Part shown: positions 22,325-33,039 of the stretch, in pieces
Numbering within the stretch: position 1 is the first letter of the stretch
How the letters are laid out: each line of letters starts with the position of its first letter
Position numbers and translations under genes: made by a program
Origin: Hyperoodon ampullatus
Taxonomy: Eukaryota; Chordata; Mammalia; Artiodactyla; Ziphiidae
Direction of reading: 5' to 3'
NCBI GenBank assembly: GCA_949752795.1
Contig: OX457060.1
Coordinates: 2,212,501-2,276,500, forward strand
DNA: 64,000 nt
The notes under the pieces: model-generated
Seen by the model: the letters and a program-made list of their open reading frames with translations, nothing else
Told to the model about the DNA's origin: nothing
Database searches by the model: none

Positions 22325-22378
22325 TAGGCCTCAGCTTCTTTGCCTGCAAAATGGGGACTAGAATCATTTTTCACTTAG
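22325..22378 (+). mobile_element. MIR core fragment (sense)
   Basis: 'gcctcagcttctttgcctgc' followed by 'aaaatggggactagaatca' is the MIR core pattern. Short and weak. Confidence 0.5.
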
Positions 22379-22549
22379 TCAAATCTGACAATCATTTCCT
22401 TTACGGTTTCTGCCTTTGCTTCCTGCTTGGAAAGCCTTCATCACCAAATGATTTTTTAAAAACATGTTTATTTTTTCCAGTTGTATCGTGGTTTGTGTTT
22501 CCACTAAACCCATCTGGATGGGTTTTGGTGTGTGATGTGAGTTTCTTTT

Positions 22550-22670
22550 TCTAATTGTTTCAGGGCAATTTATTAAATAGCCTATTATTTCCTCTATTGT
22601 TTTGGAACCCAAACTTTATCATAAACTAAATAATTATGAGCGTTTGTGTCTATTTCTGGGACTGTTTGCT
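22550..22670 (-). mobile_element. Old L1 fragment, antisense
   Basis: 'actttatcataaactaaata' and 'gtgtctatttctgggactg' match reversed L1M 3' sequence. Confidence 0.45.
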
Positions 22671-22837
22671 CCCTCCTGCCATGCATTCCCTAGACCCTCG
22701 GGGGCTCGGCCTCGCCTCTCTGAAGGGACCTTCAGGAAATCTGTGTTTCTGCCCATGGAGGCTCACACTCCACTGCCGGGGGACAAGCCAAACACTCTGA
22801 GGAAGGGTGGGGGACAGTGAGCATGTTGTCCGTGGAG

Positions 22838-22886
22838 AGTGCGTGTGTGTGCGTGCACTGTGTATGTGTGCCTGTGTGTGTGTTCT
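22838..22886. repeat. Imperfect (GT)n tract
   Basis: GT repeats interrupted by GC and AT steps, ending 'cctgtgtgtgtgttctg'. Confidence 0.85.
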
Positions 22887-24884
22887 GAGGAGCTGTGGCC
22901 CATTGGGTTGCAGTTGCAGTTTTAACTTGATTCCATGTCCTACTTAACTTAGATCATGGGGCTGAAGACACGATCTCCTTCGACTTCCATCCTCCACCTC
23001 CTCACCCACGAGCATGCCTCTCTCTGATTGGTCAGTACCATGCTCTGTCCTCCACCTCCTCACCTCTCATCACCCCCTGGGTCTCCTTCTGTCTGCCATT
23101 GTCCCTCCCTCCTGCATCTCCACCTTCTCCCTGTCCTTTGGATCCTGTCCTCCAAAACACAGAGGATGGAAGGGTCAAGTACACAGGGTGGACGGCCACA
23201 AGTCCAGAGTGGCAGAAACGTGGGGCTGGGTGGGTGGGAGATACCAGGAGATGCAAGCAAGAGGTGGATGGGAGCCGGCAGGGACCAGTGAGCAGAGGGA
23301 AATGTGGGCACAATTGTTTTAGAAAATCCTCCCTGGTAGCGTAGTGGAAAAGGCTGGCTGGGAGGGCCCAGGACTGGAGACAGAAATCTTGCTGCAGGAA
23401 ACCAAGTGAGAGATGGGGTTGGGCCAGGCCATTAGACAGAGATAAGGGAGATGCTGGAGCTCCTGGAACGATCTGAGTTAGGATTCTCTCCACTGTGAGC
23501 ACTGTATACTGCTGGGCTTACTTCCTTGAGCCCCTGGGGAGGACCTGAGACTTCACGTCCCACCTGGAGTGTCACAGGATGCAACAGCAGTTGGCAACAG
23601 GGTGCCAGCTATGAATCAGACCAGACCTCTTCCTTTACTTGCTCCTGACACCCAGCTCAAAAGCTGGGCATATCTGCCTCAGTAGGAGCCTGGCAAAGGC
23701 TGCTTTCCCCGTTACAACCTTGTCCTCCCAAATTCTCCTTTCCTCCTGACACACTTCCATCAACAATGCCAGCCGTAACGCAGCACGTTCTCCTTTTCCA
23801 GGGTCCAAGACTTTCTAAGATAAGCCCCTGCAGAGTCCTCTTGCAGAGCTTTATGTGGACCATCCTGGGGGTCCTCGGGGAGTGTGATGGTCACCCCAGC
23901 TACTTGGGCTGACTTTACCTGGGCTCAGCATCCCAATGGGAAATAACCAGAGCCCTGTCCACACTGGAGATTCAGTTGCATACAGCTTGATGGCAGGTTG
24001 GGTGTAAGGAAGAGGAATGTATTGTGTAGACTGACACCAGGTTGTCAAGAAGGACCAAGGGGCCTAAGGGAAAAAAAGATCACATTAATACAGATTGGTC
24101 TGGTGCAAGTGTCCACACTTAGCCTCAGGTTCCGAAGAGAAAGGGGCACCCTTTGAATACACCCCAGCATAGTCCCCTGGGGACGCCCTTCGATTCTTGG
24201 GAGGAGGTGCTTATGAGCTCAAAGTGAAAGCACTGTGTCTCTAAGAACTGAGGCTATTCTGCTAGGGAAATGGGTGGTGAATCGGGAGGGAGGAATCACT
24301 CTGCAGGCCCCCTTCTCCTCACCCAGAGCAGAGCAGTGGGAAGAAAGCTGGGGAGTGGTCAGTGGAGGAGCCAGCAGGTCCATCCTCCAGCTGGCAGCCT
24401 GAGAGGTCCCTGAGCAGGATAGTGGGCAAGTGCAGAGGGCATCAAAAGATAGGACTCTCAAAGGTGGTGACAGTGATCCAGGTGTGTCAGGGAAGCTTCT
24501 GGAGGGAGCGTCCTGGGGCTTCTCTGGTGGAAACAGTGGAATGCAGGGGACAAGTCTGAAGCCCCCAGAGGAAAGAGCCTGGCATATGGCCTAGTGAACT
24601 AGGCGTGCCCCTCCCATGGCAACTGGCTCTGATCTGGATGGGAGAAGCGGCTCATGTGAAATTTAGAAATGTGTTCTCAATCTGTGTTCCTGCTGGATGA
24701 AATTCTGAACACCCACTGGAAACTGGATCCAGATTTTAGACAAAGATTATTTGTCAAAAGGCAGAGAGATAAGGATCTTACTAGAAAGATATTGACTACT
24801 TATACACACTTTAATGAGTTTCTGCATGTGTTTTTCTAATGTAGATTATTCTCCATTACCTAGCAGGAATACCAGTCCTCTCAT
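22887..24884. other. Unannotated 2 kb stretch, no gene recognised
   Basis: No repeat recognised with confidence. Several overlapping open frames at 23014-23502 on both strands follow the locally CT/GA-rich composition, and none shows a domain. This could hold an undetected exon. Confidence 0.4.
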
Positions 24885-25092
24885 TTATTTTTTTTAAAAA
24901 CAGCTTTATCCAAATATATAATTACATGCAATAAAATGGCATAAAGTGTACAATTTGTTAGGTTTTGATATGTTTTGTATACACCTGTGACATCATCTCT
25001 GCAATCAAGATAGTGAACCTATCATCACCCCAACATACTTTCTCGTCCCTCCATCCTGTACCCCCCACCCCTGCTTCCCATGGCTTCCTGGA
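24885..25092 (-). mobile_element. Old L1 3' end, antisense
   Basis: T-run followed by 'aaaaacagctttatccaaat', 'aaagtgtacaatttgttagg' and 'tgtatacacctgtgacatca': the reversed 3' UTR of an L1M element. Confidence 0.8.
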
Positions 25093-25424
25093 AACTGTCT
25101 CTAAGCATTAAGCTGGGGCAGTCGTAAGGCTCACCTCATTTGTTTCCTGTCTCTCAGGGATGAGCCTTCTTTTCTTGCCCCATGCCCAATGTCTTGAGCA
25201 CCATTGTTTAGTATGTTTTGTCTGGGCCTGTAGTAGTTTCAGGTCAGAGGGTAGACCTGGTCTCTGTTATTCCATCTTGAATAGAAAGGAATTCCAACCC
25301 ACTCTTATTGGATGATTCTCTGCAATTTGGTCAGAAAGCAGTGCATTCTCTCCCTCAGTTCAGAAGTCTGAGCAGTGCCATGGTGGATGGTCCTGAGTAT
25401 CCATTATGTGAGGGGTGCTTCCGT
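25093..25424. other. Unannotated stretch, nothing recognised
   Basis: No supported feature. Confidence 0.35.
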
Positions 25425-25610
25425 TCATCCAGTCACTCAACAAATATTATTGAGGATGTGCTCTGTGCAGTGCCCTCACTTTGGCACTGGGGTACAGTGA
25501 TGGGCCAGAGAGACATCATCCCTGCCCTCCAGGAAACCCTTGTCAAGGGAGGGACACAGACGGCTAAACAGGCCATCTCAGATCAGAGCAACAGGGCCGC
25601 GTGAGAGACA
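25425..25610 (-). mobile_element. L2 LINE 3' end, antisense
   Basis: 'cagtcactcaacaaatatta', 'tggcactggggtacagtgat' and 'catccctgccctccaggaa' are the reverse of the L2 3' end. The 98-codon frame at 25308-25604 crosses it and is not a gene. Confidence 0.75.
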
Positions 25611-26127
25611 GTCTCTGCAGATGGGGCAGGCGTGTTCACAGACTGGATCGGATGCTCTCAGGGCCCCTTGTGCATCCCCTTGGCCTACCTCTGCTTTCAC
25701 CGGCAGCCGTGGTGGAAAGTTCCACGTGAGCCAGTCCCACCTCTGTGCTTCTCTGCCTCCCGCCTTCCCTCAAGCTTCATAACCGACACAGCTTCAGACA
25801 GGAGCACCTCAGCAACAGTATGGAAGAGGGAGGGCCTTGTCAGCCCTGAACCAATGGGACATGAGAGCTTTGCTAAATGACCCACTTCCTGTCCTCTGGA
25901 TGGACGGTTCTGGGGGCACATCCTGTGTGCTCCTCAGAGGTCCCGACAGGATGAAGCCTCTCACTGCCTGCGGCAATAGTTAAGTAGTGTTTCCTCTTTC
26001 CTGACTTGCCCTTTCTAAATTTTCAATCCCACTCTCTGGGATCACTTCCTAAATAAATTCCCTGCATCCAAGGCTTTGTCTCAGATTCTGCTTTCACGGG
26101 GACTCAGATTTGGACATAGCGTGTCTA
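25611..26127. other. Unannotated stretch, no gene recognised
   Basis: Moderate GC content, no domain or repeat recognised. Confidence 0.35.
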
Positions 26128-26276
26128 ATTTTAATACAACAATCCCATTTTACAGATGAGAAAAATGAGTCTCGGAGCTTTTCCTGAGGTCCTAGGGCTG
26201 GAAAGTGGCCGAGCCAGGGTACAAGCGCAGCTTACTGGATCCCAGCTCCCGTGTTCTTCCCACACACTCTAGGTAC
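26128..26276 (-). mobile_element. MIR SINE, antisense
   Basis: 'cccattttacagatgagaaa', 'aatgagtctcggagctttt', 'gggctggaaagtggccgagc' and 'cagctcccgtgttcttccc' follow the reversed MIR order. Confidence 0.75.
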
Positions 26277-26872
26277 CCCCAGAAGCTATGTTTCAAGAGC
26301 AGGGGTCTGGGAGAGCTGCAGGGGGCTTTCTGTTCCTCCTCCAGGAGCCCACCAAGCCCTCTGTAGTTAATATAAACTCAATAGTAAATGAAATAACCAT
26401 GACTCTTGTGCCAGCGTGTTTCCAGGGATCTTGTGACGATCCAGGGGGCAGTACTTAAGTCGTGGCTTTGAATCAGGTGCCACATATGTGCGGGGTGCTG
26501 GGGTTCACGTGTGCCAAGGCATGGCCTTGCCCTCCAAGAGTTCCTAGTCTACGGAGGGTGAGAGCAACAGGCTGACAGCTAACGACAAGAGGGACGTAGG
26601 CTAGTCAGGGCCAGAGGGGACACCCCAAGAGGGAGTGGCAGTGTGCTCTGATGGGAGGAGTCCACAGCACAGAGGCCAGGGACAGCGCCGCTCAGGGCAC
26701 CATTGGCAGGTGGGAGGAGTTGAAGCAGGTGTGTCGGGAGGAGGGTGCGGAAAGGGGTGAGCAGGAGGAGGCTGGACGCGGGAGAGGCAGGGAGGAGGTC
26801 CCAGAGGTCCTGCAGGCCGGGCCGAGGAATCCGGGCCCGGCAGTGGGAGCCACGGAGGGCTTTTAAGTAGGT

Positions 26873-27460
26873 CAGTGGTTTTCAGCTTTAGCAGGCGTCA
26901 TAATCACTTGGAGAGCTTGTTAAAACACAAATATGTGGAATCTAAAAAAAAAAAAGGTCATGAAGAACGTAGGGGCAAGACGGGAATAAAGACACAGACC
27001 TACTAGAGAATGGACTTGAGGATACGGGGAGGGGGAAAGGTAAGCTGTGACAAAGTGAGAGAGTGGCTTGGACATATATACACTACCAAACGTAAGGTAG
27101 ATAGCTAGTGGGAAGCAGCCGCGTAGCACAGGGAGATCAGCTTGGTGCTTTGTGACCACCTAGAGGGGTGGGATAGGGAGGGTGGGAGGGAGGGAGACGC
27201 AAGAGGGAAGAGATATGGGGACATATGTGTATGTATAACTGATTCACTTTGTTATAAAGAAGAAACTAACACACCATTGTAAAGCAATTATACTCCAATA
27301 AAGATGTTTAAAAAAAAAAAAAAAAACACAAAGCGTTGGGCCCTGCACCAGAGTTGCTGAATCAGTGAGTCTGGGATGTGTCCTAAGAATTTGCATTTTT
27401 ATCTAGTTCCCAGGGGATGCTGATGCTGGTGGTCTGGGAACCACACTTTGAGAAGCACTG
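26873..27460 (+). mobile_element. MER5-type hAT element split by L1
   Basis: Inverted ends 'cagtggttttcag' (left) and 'ctttgagaagcactg' (right). The 8 bp duplication 'aagtaggt' (26865-26872) recurs as 'aagtaggg' (27461-27468), the hAT TSD size. The body is interrupted by an L1 3' end at 26932-27322. Without it the element is about 190 bp, normal for MER5. Confidence 0.85.
26932..27322 (+). mobile_element. Cetartiodactyl L1 3' end, 5'-truncated
   Basis: A 0.4 kb L1 with the ORF2 end/3' UTR: 'aaaggtcatgaagaacgtag', 'gaatggacttgaggatacgg', 'ctagtgggaagcagccgcg', 'gcaattatactccaataaag', then a poly-A tail. The duplication 'aaaacacaaa' lies at 26922-26931 and again at about 27323-27332. It is nearly identical in type to the 3' end at 36963-37787. 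Confidence 0.9.
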
Positions 27461-27640
27461 AAGTAGGGAAGTGAAGTGCTCAGATTTTCACTGAGATGGG
27501 CTGCAGAGGGACTAGTTGGGCGAAGTGGGTTAGAAGGCTGTTGGCTGCTGCAGTGATTCAACAGGGAGCTGAAAGGGCCTGAGCCAGGCGTGTGGGGATG
27601 GAGACAGCAGGTTGGGAAGCAGAAATGTTAAGAAGAATCA

Positions 27641-28632
27641 ACAGAACTTCTGTGGTTTGGGGAAAGGATAATATAAAATCCAAGTGGATCTTATCACCAT
27701 TTCAAAATCTCCAGACCAGGAGTCAGGGTGTCCAGCTGGGAGAACTGTGCAGAGAGGCAGACAGACCCTCCCTTCCCTTTATTTCTTCCACCTCCTTCCC
27801 CTCCTAGTTAGAAGAGCAACAGAAACTGTACAAAGAGAGGGAAAAAATGCCACAAGGAAGATAAAGTGGGATGATAAAACAAAAGGAGAGATGAGCAGTG
27901 AATCGATTGCCAGCTGGAAGCCAGAGACCAGGAGAGCCAGGCAGAGGGAGGGGTGGAGGGGAGAGGATGGAGAGACAGTCCAGAGCTTCCCGTCCTGGGC
28001 CCCGCTGGAGGAGGGGTGTGTGCCCCGAGATGCTAAGGTCAAGGTGCTCTGTGGCAGGTCCAGTCTCCCCGTGGTTAATTAAGCCCTTGCTCCCATTAGC
28101 TACAGGACACTAACTTGGCATTGGAGGGAGGGGACACATAAGCACGGGCTCCACTCAGCCAGATAGCACTTTATTATCTCACCTGCTTTAGCTGGGCTGC
28201 TCTCCCCAGATCTTGCAGCTTGCAAGGCTCTGGAGACTAAATCACCATTAGCAGCCCCTGGATAGCAGTTCCACTGTGAGCTCTTCCAGGCGCCTTCAAG
28301 CACAGCATTTTTATCCAAGACCAGGCCAGATATTGACCAAGGCTGTATGATGTGATGGGGTGGGGCCTCTGCCGTGGTTTTGGACAGAGCCCCTCCCTCT
28401 CTGCTAATAAATGTCCTGCCCCTGCAGGCGCCTCCTGGAGGAGTGGCCCCACAGAGTCCATCCTTCCTGCTCCTGACCTGGGAACTTCCAGAGCAGGGCT
28501 GCGCAGCAGTCTGGGTAGATGCTCCTGAGTCCGGGGCAGCAGGATTCCCCTGTTCTGGCACAGAGCTCCTAAAACTTGGAATTTCCTTAGTGATGAGAGT
28601 GATAAAGGTGTCTTTTGTTATATTCATGAGGT
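27641..28632. other. Unannotated stretch, no gene recognised
   Basis: Moderately GC-rich. A 175-codon minus-strand frame (28627-28100) overlaps other frames and shows no known domain. No repeat recognised. Confidence 0.4.
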
Positions 28633-29294
28633 GACTTTTGGAAAGCTCCTAGGTCACCTAAGGACCAGGGGACCCAACCACAGGATTAGAAGGTTGGAAC
28701 TTTCAGTCTCACCCCCAAACCCCCACCTCTGGGGAGGGGAAAGGGACTAGAGGTTGAGTTCAATCACCAATGGCTAATCATTTAATCACTCATGCCTATG
28801 TAATGTAGCCTCCATAAAAACCCACAACGAGGGGGTTCAGAGAGCTTCTAGGCTGGTGAATCAGAACTCTTCCATATGCTACCTTGCAAGACCCCAAACT
28901 CCATGGGGACAGAAGCTCCTTTGTTCGGGACCTCACCATAGGTATCTCTTCCTCTGGCTATTGATTTGCACCCTTTGGTATCCTTTGGAATAAACTATTA
29001 ATCTAGTAAGTAAATTGGTTTCCTGAATTCCATGAGCCACCCTAGCAAATTAATCCAACCTGAGGAGGGAGTCATGGGAACATCTAATTTACAGCCAGTC
29101 GGTCAGAAGTACAGGTAAGCACCTGGACTTGTGATTAACATCTGAAGTGGAGGGCAGTCTGGTGGGACTGAGCCTTTAACCTATGGAATCCGATCCTATC
29201 TCTGGGTAGATAGCATCAGAATTGATTTGAATTCTAGGACACCCAGGTGATGTCAGAGAATTGCGCAGTGGAACAGGGGGGAGAAACCCTCACA
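28633..29294 (+). mobile_element. ERV LTR remnant, class unresolved
   Basis: LTR-like layout: starts TGACTTTTGG, with a TATA-like 'ctccataaaaacccac' near 28812, poly-A signal 'aataaact' at 28989, then 'aatctagtaagtaaattgg', 'gagccaccctagcaaatta', 'ggtcagaagtacaggtaag' and the final 'aaaccctcaca'. I recall this order from an abundant mammalian LTR family but cannot name it with confidence. No coding domain adjoins it. Confidence 0.6.
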
Positions 29295-29309
29295 TGTTGG
29301 AACTGAGTT

Positions 29310-29605
29310 AGAATCAGAGGAATCACACAATATACGACCTTCTGTGTCTGGTTTCTTTTACTTAGCATAGTTATTTCAAGGCTCATCCACATGGATCAGT
29401 ACTTCCATGTTATGGCTGAATAGTATTCCATTGTGTGGATATACCACATTTCATTTATCTATTCATCCATCGATGGACTTCTGGGTTGTTACCACATTTT
29501 GGCTATTGTGAATAGTGCTGCAACAAATATTTGGGTACAAAGACTTGTTTGAGTACCTGTTTTCAATTATTTGGGTATGTACCTATGAGTTGGATTGACT
29601 TATAT
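29310..29605 (-). mobile_element. Old L1 3' region, antisense
   Basis: 'gaatcacacaatatacgacc', 'ttccatgttatggctgaata', 'tattccattgtgtggatata' and 'tgtgaatagtgctgcaaca' are the reversed L1 3' UTR/ORF2 end. Confidence 0.8.
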
Positions 29606-29734
29606 GGGAATGGGTTATGTGATAATTCGTTGTTTAACTTTTGAGGAGCCATATTTGTAGTTCAGGGGTTTTCCTACCTCATCTGGACTCATACCTCACA
29701 GTTCCTAGGATACTGTGATTGCTGTGGTGTGGGT

Positions 29735-29800
29735 GGGAGATGGCTCCCAGGGTCTAGCTCGGGCAACTGGACCAATGGGTGAATGGTGGTGCCATCACTA
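29735..29800 (-). mobile_element. L2 fragment, antisense
   Basis: 'gatggctcccagggtctagc', 'gggcaactggaccaatgg' and 'gaatggtggtgccatcac' match reversed internal L2 sequence. Confidence 0.55.
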
Positions 29801-30230
29801 TGGGGAGTGCATTGTTGGAGGAGGTCATCAAGAGGACATGACTATTGCTGGTTGACCAGAGAGCTGGACGCAGACAGCCAGAGGCTCCTTCTCCTTCCCC
29901 TGTCCTTGGGATGTATGTTCTGTCCACTGTTCCTACACTAGGAGCTGTTTCAAGGACACAACCCTCAGAGAGCAATGTGATGCTGAGACCATCTGGACTG
30001 AACACCCTTAGGGCCTCTACATAAACTTTTAAGATTCTGGCTGGTGAGTATGGTGATCTACTTGTCTACTGTCCAAGACAAGTCTCTTATGTGAGTTCCC
30101 TTGCTGGTTAAACCTGCTGCCTACCAAACTGGAGTGGCTGCCTCTTTCCTCTGTTTCTCCTTGCTCTCCATGTATGGGGGCCAGTTTCAGATTTCACCTG
30201 GGGAACTCCTGAGATTGTGAACCAACTGTG
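29801..30230 (+). mobile_element. Unresolved dispersed repeat, possibly an LTR
   Basis: The first part (29805-29965) matches 60990-61145 in the opposite orientation at roughly three-quarters identity or better by eye. Both share a translated block reading 'APSVGTV' then 'RTYIPRTG'. Later sequence ('gcctctacataaacttttaa', 'agtatggtgatctacttgtc') looks LTR-like. It lies between two pieces of reversed L2, suggesting insertion into L2. Confidence 0.45.
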
Positions 30231-30400
30231 GGAGATGAGTTCCACTGAGACCTGTTGGATTTGAAGTGCCTGTTGGATGCCCATGTGGACATGCCTGGGG
30301 GAAGGGCTAAGTGTGCTCACCTGTACCCACAGGGAAAGGTCTAGGCTAAAGGCTGAAGTGGGCCTCATCAGTGTCTCAGGGCATCACATTCGTCTTAACT
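30231..30400 (-). mobile_element. L2 fragment, antisense
   Basis: 'ttggatttgaagtgcctgtt', 'ggatgcccatgtggacatg' and 'gaaaggtctaggctaaagg' follow internal reversed L2 order, continuing from 29735-29800. Confidence 0.55.
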
Positions 30401-30415
30401 TAACTTATCTCCCTG

Positions 30416-30512
30416 GACACTGTTCTGAGCACTTTCCACTATTTCATCATCCTAACAACCCTCTGAGGTTCTATGAAAATCCTCCTTTTCTATATAAGGA
30501 AAAACGTGCTGG
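30416..30512 (-). mobile_element. MIR fragment, antisense
   Basis: 'actgttctgagcactttcca', 'catcctaacaaccctctgag' and 'cctccttttctatataagga' form the reversed MIR 3' half. Confidence 0.7.
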
Positions 30513-30584
30513 GCTCCCTTGGCACATCTATATTCCCCGGGCACAAGGTTCCTTGATATTGTTGTTGCTTGTTTCTGGCCACTG

Positions 30585-30695
30585 TCCTGGAAGATTGGGC
30601 TCCTGAAGGCAGGGGTTGCTCTTCCCGCTCTGTTCCCCTGGGCCTGGCACAGGGCTTGGCACACTTGTCCAGTGGGTCCTGAGGGTGATGGACTC
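30585..30695 (+). mobile_element. L2 3' end (sense)
   Basis: 'ctcctgaaggcaggggttgc' and 'ctgggcctggcacagggct' fit the L2 3' end. Confidence 0.55.
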
Positions 30696-30965
30696 TGTGA
30701 GTGAGATGAGAAGAGGGCCCAGAGTGGCACCTGGGGAACATGACAATTAAGGGCAGGTGGCAAAGGATAATCAAGAAAAGAGATCAAGAAAATCACTGAG
30801 AGGTAGGGAGGGACCAAAGGGAACCCACAAGGGAGGTATTTTATGATGAGGCAATCCATCCCAAGAACGCCTTGCCTGTGGACATGTGAGCACAAGTTCC
30901 TAGGGCAGAGGCCATATCAGATGTAACCATCACTGCAACCAGCTCCATGCTCAAGGTAAGTGCTC
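30696..30965. other. Short unrecognised stretch ending in an L2-like tail
   Basis: The last 60 bases ('gggcagaggccatatcagat', 'catgctcaaggtaagtgctc') look like another L2 3' end that served as the target of the L1 insertion. Confidence 0.4.
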
Positions 30966-30977
30966 AACACATGTGGG

Positions 30978-32060
30978 AGGGGCGGAGTCAAGATGGCAGT
31001 GTGGGAAGACAAAGAGTTTGCATCCCCCCACAACTAGGGTGTCTGCCGGATGCTGGTGGGGGTCCTCGTTGCCCAAGGAGATGGGAGGAATCCCCAAGTG
31101 AACCAGTAGGATGTGGGGGGACTGAGGCAGGAGGAGAAATAGAGGCCAGACAGGACTGGAGCACCTGAGGGGTGGCTGAGAGGGGGGAGGAGTTTCCATG
31201 CTTGGAGGGAGCCTTGGGGGCTCAGATCAAAGGATAGCTTACCCAGTGTTTCCCTTGCTCAATCGGCTGGGGAAGTCTGCTGGGTCCTACGCCCTCAGCG
31301 GGCCCCTCTGGGCCATGTTGGTCCTGGGGGCCTAGAAGAGAGGTGGAGGGAGAACAGGAGAGGCAAGCAAGAGGGGCTGTCCAGGACTGGAGGGCCAGGA
31401 GAAGGAGCGGAGAGCATTGGCCCCACCCACTTGGGCCCAGGAAGCCTGCTGAGCTCCCAGGTGGGGTCCCCCATCTTCTGAGACCGGAGGCTGGAGGCAT
31501 GCCTGGACCCCTTCTGTTCCGTTGAGGTTAAATCCCACTCCCCCACACCTCCCAAGGCCTTTTCCAGCCCTGTCCTAAGCATAGGTCCCACCCACTGCCC
31601 AAACCCTGCCCCTGCTTAGGCCCCACCCTCCACAGCCAAGGTCTTTTCCACTGTTTTTTTTTCTCCTCCTCTTTTTTACTATTGTGGTTCTGTTTTACCT
31701 TCTAGTTGTTGTTTCATCTATATAATTATTTTTATATTCTTTCTAACATACCTGTTAGTTTCCTAGTCTAATTTTATATTTTACTTTGTTATTGTTCTTT
31801 TTTTTTCTTTCCACCCTGCATGGCTTGCAGGATCTTGGTTCATGAGCTGGGGGTCAGGCCACAGGTCCTGTGGTGGGAGCTCCGAATCCAAACCACTGGA
31901 CTAACAGAGACCCTCAGACCCCAGGGAATATTCATTGCAGTGAGGTCTCCCAGAAGTCTTCATCTCAGCACCAAGACCCAGCACTACCCAACAGCCTACC
32001 AGCTCCAGTATTGGAAGCCTCAGGCCAAACAACGAGTAAGACAGGAACACAGTCCCACTC
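30978..32060 (+). promoter_or_regulatory. L1 5' UTR / internal promoter region
   Basis: Starts 'aggggcggagtcaagatggc', the usual start of mammalian L1 5' UTRs, and continues as GC-rich sequence for about 1.1 kb before an A-run at 32063-32082. In L1 this region carries the internal RNA polymerase II promoter. Activity here cannot be judged from sequence. Confidence 0.7.
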
Positions 32061-32082
32061 ATAAAAAAAAAAAAAAAAAAAA

Positions 32083-32966
32083 GACAGCAAAAAAATATGT
32101 CACAGATGAAGTAGAAAGGTAAAATCCTACAAAACCAAATAAATGAAGAGGAAATATGTGATCTACTTGAAAAAGAATTCAGAGTAATGATAGTAAAGAT
32201 GATCCAGAATCTCAGAAATAGAATGTAGGAACAGATTGAGAAAATTCAAGAAATGTTTAACAAAGATCTAGAAGAACGAAAGAACAAACAAACAGAGATG
32301 AAAAACACAATAACTGAAATGAAAAATATACTAGAAAGAATAAATAACAGAATAACTGAGGCAGAAGACTGAATAAGTGAGCTGGAAGACAGAATGGTGG
32401 AAATAACTGCTGAGGAGCAGAATAAAGAAAAAAGAATGAAAAGAATTGAAGACAATCTCAGAGACATCTGAGATAACACTAAATACACCAACATTTGAAT
32501 TATAGGGGTCTCAGAAGAAGAGAAAAAGAAAGGGTCTGAGAAAATATTTGAAGAGATTAGAGTGGAAAACTTCCCTAACATGGGAAAGGAAATAGTCACC
32601 CAAGTCCAGGAAACACAGAGAGTCCCATACAGGATAAACCCTACAAGAAACACACCAAGACACATATTAATCAAACTAACAAAAATTAAATTCAAAGAAA
32701 AAATATTAAAAGCAGCAAGGGAAAAACAAAAAATAACATACAAAGGAATCCCCATAAGGTTATCAGCTGACTTTTCAGCAGAAACTCTTCAGGCGAGAAG
32801 CGAGTGGCAGGATATACTTAAAGTGATGAAAGAGAAAAACCTACAACTAAGATTGCTCTATCCAGTAAGGATCTCATTCAGATTCCACAGAGAAATCAAA
32901 ACCTTTCAGAGAAGCAAAAGCCAAGAGAATTCAGCACCACCAAACCACCTTTGCAACAAATGCTAA
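32083..32966 (+). pseudogene. L1 ORF1 (RNA-binding protein) pseudogene
   Basis: ORF1p is the trimeric RNA-binding protein of the L1 ribonucleoprotein. The N-terminal coiled-coil part (32110-32500) is A-rich and interrupted by several stops (for example near 32224, 32370 and 32469). The C-terminal part is open at 32562-32966: 'RNTPRHILIKLTKIKFKEKI' is followed by 'KAAREKQKITYKG', 'IRLSADFSAETLQAR' and 'ISFRF', the RRM and C-terminal domain signature. The protein cannot be made as a whole. Confidence 0.85.
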
Positions 32967-33039
32967 AGAAACTTCTTTAGGCAGGACACACAAGAGAAGA
33001 AAAAGACCCACAAAAACAATCCCAAAACAATTAAGAAAA

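Larger units (their letters stand above)
26480..27640 (-). mobile_element. L2 LINE, antisense, host of a nested insertion
   Basis: Left part: 'cttgccctccaagagttcct' (3' end) through 'gggagccacggagggctttt'. After the MER5 (26873-27460) it resumes with 'gggaagtgaagtgctcagat', 'aaggctgttggctgctgcag' and following sequence. Both halves fit one continuous reversed L2, so the MER5 inserted into it. The element is far too decayed to encode protein. Confidence 0.65.

Noticed and set aside
28100..28627. 175-codon minus-strand open frame
   Set aside because: No domain recognised, overlaps frames on both strands, and no codon-usage signal could be assessed by eye.
30978..32060. CpG-island promoter of a host gene
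   Set aside because: The GC-rich block starts with the L1 5' UTR signature and leads into ORF1, so it is explained by the retrotransposon.
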